Shown here one piece after another: positions 10,380 to 17,770 of a stretch of 33,010 nt of DNA; positions within the stretch are counted from its first letter, which is position 1; the number at the start of each line of letters is the position of its first letter. This stretch comes from Acidimicrobiia bacterium (GTDB taxonomy: Bacteria > Actinomycetota > Acidimicrobiia > Acidimicrobiales > Bin134): assembly GCA_009842675.1 (NCBI GenBank), contig VYEX01000059.1, positions 1 through 33,010 on the forward strand, read 5' to 3'. The notes under the pieces were generated by a model that made no database searches, had not been told where the DNA came from, and saw only the letters and a list, made by a program, of their open reading frames with translations. A program made the translations under genes and the position numbers.

Positions 10380-11255
10380 TCAGTCTTGCCCGATTCGGGC
10401 CTTCGATTTCTCAGCTCGCTCGATCAGGTGCTCGCCACCCATTCTGCCCATCAACTCAGGGAATTCGGAAGTGGGGCCCATCCAGCGCAACTCGTCCAGG
10501 CGATCGAAAGTAGGGGCATCGTCGGCGATGGTAGCCACCGTCCGAAATAGCAAGGCCAGCTCCCGGTTCTCAGACAGGGTGGCGGCGAGCTTGGCCGAGC
10601 CCCGCACACTTACCTCCCACTGGCCGACGGCGTCGGGGATGTTCTCCAAATGGCGATAGTGGGACAAGACCGTCGCGGTGGAGCGGGCTCCCCAGCCGGG
10701 TAGTCCGGGGAAGCCGTCGGCGGTGTCGCCCACCAGGGCCAGATAGTCGGGTATGGATTCGGGGAGCACTCCGAATTTGTCCACCACCCCATCGTGGTCG
10801 ATGAGCTTCTGCTGGCGGCGGTCGTACTGAACAATGCGCCCGTCGGCGGTAACGCACTGGGCCAGGTCTTTGTCGGGGGTGCAGATCAGCACCTGCTCCA
10901 CATTCAGGTCGAGGGCGGCTTTGCGGGCCGCAGCCCCCAGAGCATCGTCGGCCTCGTGCTCGACCATGGGCCAGACGCAGAATCCGGCCGCGGCCAAGGC
11001 CTCTTCGACCAAGGGGAATTGGCCCATCAACTCCGGGGGCACTCCCTCGCCGGTCTTGTAGCCGGGCCACAATTCGTTGCGGAACGACTCGATCACCTGG
11101 TCGGTGGCCACTCCAACGTGGGTGGCCCCGTCGTCGATCAGCTGGAGCATGCTGTGGACCACTCCCCGGGCCGCTCCATGCTCAGGATCGCGGTTGCCAG
11201 GCGAGAAGTGGTAGCGGAACAGCTCGTATGTGCCATCGACCAGGTGAACCCGCAC
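10380..11255 (-). CDS. stand-alone 5'-3' exonuclease (FEN / Pol I 5'-nuclease family)
   Basis: The GTG at 11255 gives a 291-residue protein starting VRVHLVDGTYELFRYHF, matching the first strand of the Pol I 5'-nuclease (T5 FEN) fold. Acidic metal-binding motifs follow: HEADDALG, TPDKDLAQ and a helix-three-turn-helix DNA-binding segment LVGDTADGFPGLPGWG. Such enzymes remove RNA primers and flaps. Actinobacteria often carry stand-alone copies beside the polA fusion, and no polymerase domain is present here. The frame is open for 70 more codons upstream, but that part overlaps the divergent thiolase gene and its promoter and lacks family similarity. Confidence 0.9.
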   Translation of the reverse strand: MRVHLVDGTYELFRYHFSPGNRDPEHGAARGVVHSMLQLIDDGATHVGVATDQVIESFRNELWPGYKTGEGVPPELMGQFPLVEEALAAAGFCVWPMVEHEADDALGAAARKAALDLNVEQVLICTPDKDLAQCVTADGRIVQYDRRQQKLIDHDGVVDKFGVLPESIPDYLALVGDTADGFPGLPGWGARSTATVLSHYRHLENIPDAVGQWEVSVRGSAKLAATLSENRELALLFRTVATIADDAPTFDRLDELRWMGPTSEFPELMGRMGGEHLIERAEKSKARIGQD

Positions 11256-11257
11256 AT

Positions 11258-11330
11258 CCTGACCGTATCCTGTGAATCGGTATCCGACAGGTTGAGCGGT
11301 ATGGCGGTTGACGCCCTGACCGTAACCTGT
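11258..11330. repeat. 15/16-bp direct repeat in the exonuclease/thiolase divergent region
   Basis: CCTGACCGTATCCTGT (11258-11273) recurs as CCTGACCGTAACCTGT (11315-11330), 57 bp apart, with a related CGGTATCCGACAGG between them. The copies flank the divergent starts of the exonuclease (11255) and thiolase (11365) genes. They could be operator sites. Function not shown. Confidence 0.4.
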
Positions 11331-11364
11331 TCGGCAGCGGAAACGAACGGATGAAAGGGAAGCA

Positions 11365-12543
11365 ATGAGCAACACGGTGATCTTGGCCGGGGCCCGTACG
11401 CCGATTGGGAAGATGTCTGGAGGCCTGGCGTCTTTCCGAGGCTCGGAGCTGGGGGCACTGGCCATTCGGGCGGCGCTGGACCGCGCCGGCGTGGCACCCG
11501 AGCAGGTGGACTACGTGTTCATGGGGCAGGTTCTGTTGGCCGGAGAGGGCCAGGCCACGGCCCGCCAGGCGGCGGTGGGAGCGGGCATTCCCATGACGGT
11601 GCCGGCCACCACGGTGAACAAGGTGTGCCTGTCGGGGATCAACACCGTCTATTTGGCCCACCAGATGATCTCGGCCGGCGATGCCGAGATCGTGGTGGCC
11701 GGGGGCATGGAGTCGATGACCAAGGCCCCCTATCTGCTCACCCGGGCCCGAGAGGGATATCGCCTGGGCGACGGTGATTTGGTGGACTCCATGATGTACG
11801 ACGGGCTGTTCTGCGCCTTCGACCAATGCGCCATGGGAACCGGAACCGAGAAGTACGCGGCGTCGAGCGGGCTAGACCGCGAACCCCAGGACGCCTTTTC
11901 CGCGCAGTCGCACCAGCGAGCTGCGGCCGGGGCAGACGCGGGCTTGTTCGACGACGAGCTGGTGGCGGTGGAGGTGCCCCAGCGCCGAGGCGACCCGGTG
12001 TCGGTATCGGCCGACGAAGGGGTGCGCCTGGAGGCCACCGCCGAGTCTCTAGGCCGGTTGCGCCCGGCGTTCGCCGAGTCGGGCAATATCACTGCGGGCA
12101 ACGCCTCGCAGATTTCCGACGGGGCCAGCGCGCTGGTGGTGGCCAGCCGGGAGCGAGCGGAACAGCTCGGCGTGGAGCCGCTGGGAACGTATGCGGGCTA
12201 CGGGCAGGTGGCCGGGCCTGATCCCTCGCTGCTCACCCAGCCGTCTCGGGCCATATTCCAGGCGCTCAAGTCGTCGGATATGAGCCTGGGTGACGTGGAC
12301 CTGTTCGAGATCAATGAGGCGTTCGCCGCAGTGGCGGTGGCGTCGATGGCCGATCTGGGGATTTCAGACGATGTGGTGAACGTCAACGGGGGCGCCATCG
12401 CCCTCGGACATCCCATCGGAGCCAGCGGAAACCGCATTGTGCTCACCCTGTTGCACGAGCTTCGCCGCCGAGGCGGCGGAACCGGGGCAGCCGCCTTGTG
12501 CGGGGGCGGTGGCCAGGGAGACGCCCTGCTGGTTCAAGTTTGA
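11365..12543 (+). CDS. acetyl-CoA C-acetyltransferase (thiolase)
   Basis: Thiolase condenses two acetyl-CoA to acetoacetyl-CoA or cleaves 3-ketoacyl-CoA in the reverse direction. The 392-residue protein has the full set of motifs: the acyl-enzyme cysteine in NKVCLSGINT (Cys88), the signature NVNGGAIALGHPIGASG with His349, and the C-terminal CGGGGQGDA with Cys379 as acid/base. A VVAGGMESMTKAPYLL segment is typical of biosynthetic-type AtoB/PhaA thiolases. The ATG at 11365 has GGGAAG about 7 bases upstream. It stands alone on the plus strand, so the pathway (fatty acid, ketone body, leucine or PHA metabolism) cannot be assigned. Confidence 0.95.
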   Translation: MSNTVILAGARTPIGKMSGGLASFRGSELGALAIRAALDRAGVAPEQVDYVFMGQVLLAGEGQATARQAAVGAGIPMTVPATTVNKVCLSGINTVYLAHQMISAGDAEIVVAGGMESMTKAPYLLTRAREGYRLGDGDLVDSMMYDGLFCAFDQCAMGTGTEKYAASSGLDREPQDAFSAQSHQRAAAGADAGLFDDELVAVEVPQRRGDPVSVSADEGVRLEATAESLGRLRPAFAESGNITAGNASQISDGASALVVASRERAEQLGVEPLGTYAGYGQVAGPDPSLLTQPSRAIFQALKSSDMSLGDVDLFEINEAFAAVAVASMADLGISDDVVNVNGGAIALGHPIGASGNRIVLTLLHELRRRGGGTGAAALCGGGGQGDALLVQV

Positions 12544-12564
12544 TTGTTACAGACGCAGTATGAC

Positions 12565-12593
12565 TTGACTTTGTTCCGTCATTTTTGTAATGT
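12565..12593 (+). promoter_or_regulatory. sigma70-like promoter after the thiolase gene
   Basis: TTGACT at 12565-12570 and TAATGT at 12588-12593 are separated by 17 bp in a locally AT-rich stretch. No plus-strand gene follows, only a hairpin from 12610 and the convergent recR gene. It could drive a short RNA or be a chance match. Confidence 0.35.
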
Positions 12594-12609
12594 AATCGCA
12601 ACAAACAAG

Positions 12610-12665
12610 CACCGCCTTATGCGTGCCGGTTCCCAATGCCCCCCGCCCGGCCCGCTAAGGCGGTG
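12610..12665 (-). terminator. 10-bp inverted repeat, probable terminator of the dnaX-recR transcript
   Basis: CACCGCCTTA (12610-12619) and TAAGGCGGTG (12656-12665) are perfect inverted repeats with a 36-base loop, and three inner base pairs are possible. Read leftwards, the stem is followed by a T-rich run (CTTGTTTGTTG), as expected for a terminator after recR. It may also stop thiolase transcripts. Confidence 0.5.
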
Positions 12666-12747
12666 TCTTGCGTTTGACGGGCAGTCGACTCAGCCGGAGA
12701 GGCTCTGACCTCAAGGGAGATGAAGGGCCCTTTAGTGCCGTGAGGGC

Positions 12748-13359
12748 TCAGCTGGCGGAGATGCGCTGGCGTCCCTCCAGAGCCCGGCTGAGGGTGAGTT
12801 CGTCGGCGTATTCCAGGTCGCCGCCCACCGGAAGACCGCTGGCGATGCGGGTGACGGCCACTCCGAGGGGCTCGATGAGTCGGGCCAAGTACATGGCAGT
12901 GGCCTCGCCCTCGATGTTGGGGTTGGTGCAGCAGATGACCTCGGTCACGTTCTCGTCGTCGATGCGGGCCAGCAGCTCCTTGACCCGGAGCTGATCGGGG
13001 CCGATGCCCTCGATGGGATTGATGGCGCCGCCGAGCACGTGGTAGCGGCCCCGGAATTCTCGGGTCTTTTCCAAGGCCACGATGTCGCGGGGCTCTTCCA
13101 CCACGCACAAAATGGCTGGGTCGCGCCGGTGGTCGGCGCACAGCTCGCACTCGGCGTGCTCGCTGATGTTGAAGCACCGCTGGCAGAACCTGACTCTTGC
13201 TTTGGCCTCCTTGATGGCCTCGGCCAGCTTCAAGGCGTCTTGCTCGGACGCCTTCAGAAGATGGAAGGCGATGCGCTGGGCCGATTTCGGGCCTATGCCC
13301 GGCAGACGGCCCAATTCGTCGATGAGCACTTGAACCGGGGCGGTGTAGACGCTGCTCAT
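12748..13359 (-). CDS. recR: recombination mediator protein RecR
   Basis: RecR works with RecO and RecF to load RecA on gapped single-stranded DNA. The 203-residue protein has the N-terminal helix-hairpin-helix ([21 protein letters not shown]), a four-cysteine zinc finger (Cys59, Cys62, Cys71, Cys74), a Toprim domain starting around residue 80 ([32 protein letters not shown]) and the C-terminal [20 protein letters not shown]. It lies 31 bp downstream of dnaX on the same strand. The ebfC/ybaB gene that often sits between dnaX and recR is absent here. Confidence 0.97.
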   Translation of the reverse strand: MSSVYTAPVQVLIDELGRLPGIGPKSAQRIAFHLLKASEQDALKLAEAIKEAKARVRFCQRCFNISEHAECELCADHRRDPAILCVVEEPRDIVALEKTREFRGRYHVLGGAINPIEGIGPDQLRVKELLARIDDENVTEVICCTNPNIEGEATAMYLARLIEPLGVAVTRIASGLPVGGDLEYADELTLSRALEGRQRISAS

Positions 13360-13390
13360 GCTCGGTCCGTCGATTCCTACCGCCTAGGCC

Positions 13391-15295
13391 CTACTGCCCA
13401 GAGCCCTGTTGCCCAGAGCCTGGTTGAACCGCGGCCGCTGGCGGTTCGATGGAGACCAACTCAGAGTCCGGGAACGCCGCCATAAGGTTGGAGATGGCCT
13501 CTTGGGCGACGGTCTCCTCGTCCATGAGCTCGTCGGGGTCGATTGCCTCGGGTTCATCGTGGGCGGGGCGCGACGGAACCGGTTGAAGGTCAGGAGGCGA
13601 TGCTGTGCTGTCGTCGTCGATGGCCAGGCGCAGCGGCACTGGCCGTCCGAAGTGCTCTTGAAGCGCGTCGTCTACTGCTTCGCGGACTTCATCGCAGCGG
13701 TCGATTTGGATTTGGCTGGGCAAGGCGAACACCGCGCTGTGGGAGTCGTTGGCCAAAAAGCGCCCGACCTGGAATCGAACTCTGGCCTTGTTGGAGAGGC
13801 TGGCCAAAATGGTGTCTCCCCACGCCAGAACGATCTCCTCTCGAGAAGGCAGCGGCTCGCCGGTCTCTGCGGCGCCAGTGCTGGTCTCAGAGGTTGAAAC
13901 GGCCTCGGAGCCCTCGGGGTTGGCCGTCCGAGTGGCAGTTGCCGTTCCCGCCCGCACTGCTCCCAATGTGGGCCGCGGGCTCCGATCGGGGGATTGGGCA
14001 GCTTCGGATTCGGAGTCTTGGACGGCAGGGGCAGTCGAACTCGCCTCGGTCTCGGATTGCTTGGCCTGGATCTGGGCGATGGCGGCTCGGGCCCGCTCGT
14101 GTCCGCTGGTGGGGCCGGGAGTCCGCCGGTCCGTAGGCGAAGTCTCGGCGGCAGGGGCCGGGTTGTCGCGGTCCGAGGCCCCGGCCGACGCAGGCGGCCC
14201 GTGGCGTTCCAATCGCTCAACGCGCTCTAACAGGGCGGCGATGTCGGTGTCCAGATCGCGGCGGGTGAGCCGTCCTAGGGCCACCTCCAAGTTCACCCGG
14301 GGATCGGGAGCCTGGCGCATGTCCACCAAAGCGGTGCCCAACAACTCGAGCGCCCGGGTGAGCCCGGCCGGAGGGATCAGCGCCGCTGTGGCTCGGGCGC
14401 TCTCCTGCTGGGCGTCGGTGAGATGGCTGAGATCGGCGCCCATCGCGGACAGAAAGGCATTGCGGAGCCGGTCGAGAACTGCCTCTCCGATTATCCGGGG
14501 CTCGCGTCCCGATCGCAGGGCATCGTGTACCGCCACAAACGCGGGACCGTAGTCCTGGCCGCCCAGGGCGTCGATGACGGCGTCCACAGCGTCGAGCCGA
14601 TCGGCCACCCCGCCGGCGGCCGCTATCTGGTCGAGGGCCGACAGCGTGTCCCGGGCCGATCCAGCCCCCCGGTGTACGGCATGGTCGATGGCATCGTCGC
14701 CCACCTCCAGCCCGGCTTGCTCGACTACCCAGCGGGCGTGGTCGGCCAGCACGTCGCCGTCGATGAGGTTGAACTCCAAGTGCTGGGTGCGGCTGCGGAT
14801 GGTGGGCACCACTTTGTGGGGCTCGGTGGTGCACAGCACGAACACCACATGGTCGGGGGGCTCCTCGAGGGTCTTCAGCAGGGCGTTCTCGGCGCCGGGG
14901 GTGAGCATGTGGACCTCGTCGAGCACATACACCTTGGCCTTGCCGGGAGAGCCCATCGCCACCCGGGAGATGAGGTCGCGGACATCGTCCACCTTGTTGT
15001 TGGAGGCGGCGTCCAACTCGATGAGGTCGTAGGAGGCGTTGTTGGCAATGTCCAGGCACGACTGGCACTGGCCGCAGGGCTCGCCGTCGCTGCTCAAGTC
15101 GGTGCAATTGAGGGCTTTGGCCAGGATGCGGGCCGTGCTGGTCTTGCCGGTGCCCCGCGGCCCGCTGAACAGGTAGGCGTGGCCGACCCGCCCCTGTTGG
15201 ACCGCGTTTTGCAGCGCTCGAACGACGGGCTCCTGCCCCCGCAGCTCCGCGAAGCAGCCCGGCCGATACCGTCGATAAAGCGCCTGTAGGGCCAT
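13391..15295 (-). CDS. dnaX: DNA polymerase III subunit gamma/tau
   Basis: The clamp-loader ATPase of the replisome. ATG at 15295 gives MALQALYRRYRPGCF, the canonical start; an open frame reaches 15325 without similarity. Visible features are the Walker A GPRGTGKT (residues 45-52), a zinc module with Cys64, Cys74, Cys77 and Cys80, the DEVH Walker B (126-129), and the sensor/arginine region TIRSRTQHLEFN. After about residue 360 comes a long Ser/Thr/Pro/Ala/Glu-rich linker (tau region), then a conserved-looking C-terminal domain and a repetitive Gly-Ser-Gln tail. At 634 residues it is full length. No frameshift signal for a short gamma form was recognised. Confidence 0.96.
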   Translation of the reverse strand: MALQALYRRYRPGCFAELRGQEPVVRALQNAVQQGRVGHAYLFSGPRGTGKTSTARILAKALNCTDLSSDGEPCGQCQSCLDIANNASYDLIELDAASNNKVDDVRDLISRVAMGSPGKAKVYVLDEVHMLTPGAENALLKTLEEPPDHVVFVLCTTEPHKVVPTIRSRTQHLEFNLIDGDVLADHARWVVEQAGLEVGDDAIDHAVHRGAGSARDTLSALDQIAAAGGVADRLDAVDAVIDALGGQDYGPAFVAVHDALRSGREPRIIGEAVLDRLRNAFLSAMGADLSHLTDAQQESARATAALIPPAGLTRALELLGTALVDMRQAPDPRVNLEVALGRLTRRDLDTDIAALLERVERLERHGPPASAGASDRDNPAPAAETSPTDRRTPGPTSGHERARAAIAQIQAKQSETEASSTAPAVQDSESEAAQSPDRSPRPTLGAVRAGTATATRTANPEGSEAVSTSETSTGAAETGEPLPSREEIVLAWGDTILASLSNKARVRFQVGRFLANDSHSAVFALPSQIQIDRCDEVREAVDDALQEHFGRPVPLRLAIDDDSTASPPDLQPVPSRPAHDEPEAIDPDELMDEETVAQEAISNLMAAFPDSELVSIEPPAAAVQPGSGQQGSGQ

Positions 15296-15364
15296 TGCGC
15301 CGACTTTACTCAGGCTGAGTGACAATGAGGCTCAGACAAGCAGAATCAGTGGGGCAGAACCAGT

Positions 15365-15520
15365 TGGGCCGTGTGATCCCGGTCTCGAAAGTGATGGCCA
15401 GGCGGTCTGCGGCACACCCCAGGATCCGCTGAGAGCTGCTGCCTCCCGGCCCTGACTCGGTTCACGGGCTGGCGTTGCACAGGACCCGACCATCACATTC
15501 CAAACCGGGCACACGGCCCA
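15365..15520 (-). ncRNA. ffs: signal recognition particle RNA (4.5S-type, extended helix)
   Basis: Read on the minus strand, the conserved SRP domain IV apex is clear at about 15435-15456: GTCAGG, a CCGGGAGG tetraloop hairpin (GGGA, a GNRA loop) and AGCAGC for Ffh binding. The long helix is also visible. TGGGCCGTGTG (15510-15520) pairs perfectly with CACACGGCCCA (15365-15375), then CCCGGT pairs with ACCGGG and GTGATGGTC pairs with GGCCATCAC. A GGGTGTGCCGC motif follows the apex as in known 4.5S RNAs. Ends are set by the outer helix, so the length is about 156 nt, longer than the E. coli 114 nt form. It lies 69 bp upstream of dnaX, a common arrangement. Its partner Ffh is not in the window. 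Confidence 0.92.
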
Positions 15521-15529
15521 GATGGCAAC

Positions 15530-15535
15530 AGGATA
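15530..15535 (-). promoter_or_regulatory. possible -10 box of the SRP RNA gene
   Basis: On the minus strand TATCCT lies about 9 bases before the inferred 5' end of the SRP RNA. No convincing -35 box is seen, so the assignment is weak. Confidence 0.35.
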
Positions 15536-15571
15536 GCGGCAACTGGTTCAGGTCTGCCCGCCGGGTTGCGG

Positions 15572-15577
15572 TAAATT
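15572..15577 (+). promoter_or_regulatory. possible -10 box of the tRNA-Ser gene
   Basis: TAAATT is the only AT-rich hexamer just before the tRNA, 11 bases upstream of its 5' end. A -35 element is not clear. Confidence 0.3.
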
Positions 15578-15588
15578 TCGGTGCTCCA

Positions 15589-15676
15589 GGAGGGGTGCGA
15601 GAGCGGCCGAATCGGCACGCTTGGAAAGCGTGTGTGGCGCAAGTCACCGTGGGTTCGAATCCCACCCCCTCCGCCA
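15589..15676 (+). tRNA. tRNA-Ser (anticodon GGA)
   Basis: A full cloverleaf is readable. The acceptor stem GGAGGGG (15589-15595) pairs with CCCCTCC (15666-15672), followed by discriminator G and an encoded CCA (15674-15676). The anticodon stem CACGC/GCGTG encloses TTGGAAA, placing GGA at 15623-15625, which reads UCC and UCU serine codons. A long variable arm (class II) and a T-arm GGGTTCGAATCCC are present. It diverges from the SRP RNA gene with 68 bp between them. Confidence 0.97.
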
Positions 15677-16225
15677 GACAAGAGGAGGTATATTGCCTCT
15701 GGCCAGCGCTTATGCGAGCCTGCGGGCGGCATGTTGTCCACTTTGTTGTCACTCTTGGCCTCGGGAAGCGCATTTGTTGGCGACCCGGCCAGCAGCAGCC
15801 CCGATTCCAGGCTGGTGGCCGACCCACCGGATCACCTGCATGCGACGAACGGGAATGCAGACAGTGGGTGATCCTCGTTTCCACAACCGGCCCCAGCTCC
15901 ATCCCCGTCCCATGCGCCTGCTGCCAGCGCGCCGCGGTCCTCCCGCCGGTCCACTGCCGACGGCACCGACCGCCGATTCCTCTGAGCTGGTCCCGGCAGT
16001 CTCCCGGCTTCGCCGAAACGACCAATCCGGCCCATTCAGGGCCAATGGCAAATCCCAGCTCAATGGCCACAGGCAGGCGGCCAGGCCGCAGCAGAGAGAA
16101 GACCAGTATAGCCTGACCCTACAGCGCGGCGTTCCAGCGACGCTGGACGTGTTGGCAGGCCCGGACCCCGCCTGCTTGTCGCCGAAGTCCCGATGAGCCG
16201 ATTGACATAAGTCCGTGACTATGGG
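15677..16225. other. 549-bp region without a recognisable gene
   Basis: No open frame here resembles a protein: the candidates on both strands are Arg/Pro/Ser-rich shadows. A near-palindrome TCCAGCG-A-CGCTGGA sits at 16133-16147. The region separates tRNA-Ser from the end of the liv operon. I found no copy of the tRNA 3' end that would mark an attachment site. Confidence 0.6.
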
Positions 16226-16948
16226 TCAGGCGGATCGACTGACTCCGAGATAGGCCTCTTGCAGGTCGGGGCGTGCGGCGAACTCGTTAGTTGGCATGTC
16301 GGCTGCGATCTCGCCCCGGTCCATGACCAAGACCCGGCCGGACAATCGCACTGCCACGTTGAGGTTCTGCTCCACAACCAGGATTCCCATGGATGAGGCG
16401 GCGATCAGGCTGTCGCATGCTTCGACCAGGCTGTCGATGATCACGGGGGCAAGGCCCTCGGAGGGCTCGTCCATGATGAGCAGTCTTGGCCCCATCGACA
16501 CTGCCCTGGCAATGGCGAGCATCTGCTGTTCGCCTCCCGACAGGTTCTTGGCGAGGCTCGACCGCCTGGCTTTCAGGGCGGGAAGGATCTCGAACAACCG
16601 CTCCATGGGCCATTCGGGAGATGTGCGCCTGCCCTGCATGGCGAAGTGCTCCTCCACGGTGAGGCTGTTGAACACCCGGCGTCCCTGGGGCACGTATCCC
16701 ACCCCGGCACGGCCGATCTGGCGAGGACGGAGGCCGAGGATGTCCCTACCTTCGAAGCGAATGGTGCCCCGGGTATTGCGGTGCAGCCCCGTGATTGCCT
16801 GGCAGAAGGTGGTCTTGCCGGCGCCATTGCGCCCTACGATGGCCAGCCGCTCTCTTCCCATGGAGAATTTGACGGCGCGCAGAACCTGGGCCGTCCCGTA
16901 CGCGGCGTGCGTGACGTCCACGTCAAGCAGCGGCGGGGCGGCTCTCAT
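16226..16948 (-). CDS. livF: branched-chain amino acid-type ABC transporter ATPase, LivF-like
   Basis: One of two ATPases of a HAAT/Liv-type importer, located on the cytoplasmic face. The 240-residue protein has Walker A GRNGAGKTT (residues 39-47), the signature LSGGEQQML, Walker B LLIMDEPSEGLAP and the H-loop region VVEQN, as in LivF. Its start overlaps the livG stop by 4 bases (ATGA), so the pair is translationally coupled. It is the last gene of the operon that begins with the HisD-like gene. Transport specificity is set by the binding protein and permeases, so the liv name shows family only. Confidence 0.93.
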   Translation of the reverse strand: MRAAPPLLDVDVTHAAYGTAQVLRAVKFSMGRERLAIVGRNGAGKTTFCQAITGLHRNTRGTIRFEGRDILGLRPRQIGRAGVGYVPQGRRVFNSLTVEEHFAMQGRRTSPEWPMERLFEILPALKARRSSLAKNLSGGEQQMLAIARAVSMGPRLLIMDEPSEGLAPVIIDSLVEACDSLIAASSMGILVVEQNLNVAVRLSGRVLVMDRGEIAADMPTNEFAARPDLQEAYLGVSRSA

Positions 16949-17751
16949 CGGCCTGACCCCTGTTGTTGGCCGTGCTGTTCGCCGAGATAGACAGCCCGCA
17001 CAATCGGGTCGGCTTCGATCTCCTCGGGCTTGCCTTCGGCGATGAGCCGGCCGGATTCCAGCACCAGCACCCGGTCGGCCACGGTCAGCGCCACATCCAT
17101 GTCGTGCTCCACCAGCACCACGGCGACGGAGGTGTCCAAGCTGAGCAGCAAGTCGGTGAGCTGCTCCCGCTCAGCGGGAGAGAGCCCCGCGGCGGGCTCG
17201 TCCAAAAGGATGATGTGGGGGTCTGTGGCCAGGGCCATGGCCACTTCGAGCTGCCTGAGTCCGCCGTGGCTGAGCTGGCTTGCCGCATGGTCTATCCGGC
17301 CTTCCAGCCCCACCCTCGCCGCGAAAGCCAGGGCGGCTTCGGCCATCTGGGCTCGGCGGCTGTTTTGTGGCCACAGAGAAAGTCGTCCCCGGCCCGGCCC
17401 CCGATGCGCGAGGGCAAGGTGCTCCCTCACGGTTAGGTCGGTGAACACCGACGACGTTTGATAGGTGCGGGCCAGTCCGCGACGCACCCGGTGGTGCAGT
17501 GCCAGCCCGGTGACGTCTTTGCCCCGGAGGAAGACCTTGCCCGAGTCCGCCGATAGGTCTCCGCACACAAGGTTGAACAGGGTGGACTTTCCGGCGCCGT
17601 TTGGTCCGAGGATGGCGAGGCGCTCCCCAGCGGCGAGCGTGAAGCTGACTTGGTCTACGGCGGTGAGGCCGCCGAAGGACCGCGAGACCGCAACAACCCG
17701 GAGGGGGAAAGGAGTTGGGTTCGTTCGCTGGTCGGAGTCAGCCGGCTGCAT
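16945..17751 (-). CDS. livG: branched-chain amino acid-type ABC transporter ATPase, LivG-like
   Basis: The second ATPase of the importer, 268 residues. Walker A GPNGAGKST is at 49-57, the ABC signature is LSHGGLRQLEVA (a variant of LSGGQ, frequent in LivG), and Walker B is IILLDEPAAGLSP, followed by VVLVEHDMD with the switch histidine. A LivG-type C-terminal tail with IEADPIVRAVYLGE is present, as expected for this subfamily. It follows the binding-protein gene by 19 bp and overlaps livF by 4 bp. Confidence 0.93.
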   Translation of the reverse strand: MQPADSDQRTNPTPFPLRVVAVSRSFGGLTAVDQVSFTLAAGERLAILGPNGAGKSTLFNLVCGDLSADSGKVFLRGKDVTGLALHHRVRRGLARTYQTSSVFTDLTVREHLALAHRGPGRGRLSLWPQNSRRAQMAEAALAFAARVGLEGRIDHAASQLSHGGLRQLEVAMALATDPHIILLDEPAAGLSPAEREQLTDLLLSLDTSVAVVLVEHDMDVALTVADRVLVLESGRLIAEGKPEEIEADPIVRAVYLGEQHGQQQGSGR

Positions 17752-17770
17752 GCTGGGGAGCGCCTAGCCT

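Noticed and set aside
14423..15289. Long plus-strand open frame (288 codons) across dnaX
   Set aside because: Antisense to a certain dnaX gene. Composition and lack of motifs indicate a shadow.
15462..16070. Minus-strand open frame covering the tRNA-Ser and its flanks
   Set aside because: It reads through the SRP RNA 5' end and a tRNA and has no protein-like pattern.
15677..16225. Possible attachment site next to tRNA-Ser
   Set aside because: I found no second copy of the tRNA 3' end in the window, and no integrase adjoins the tRNA.
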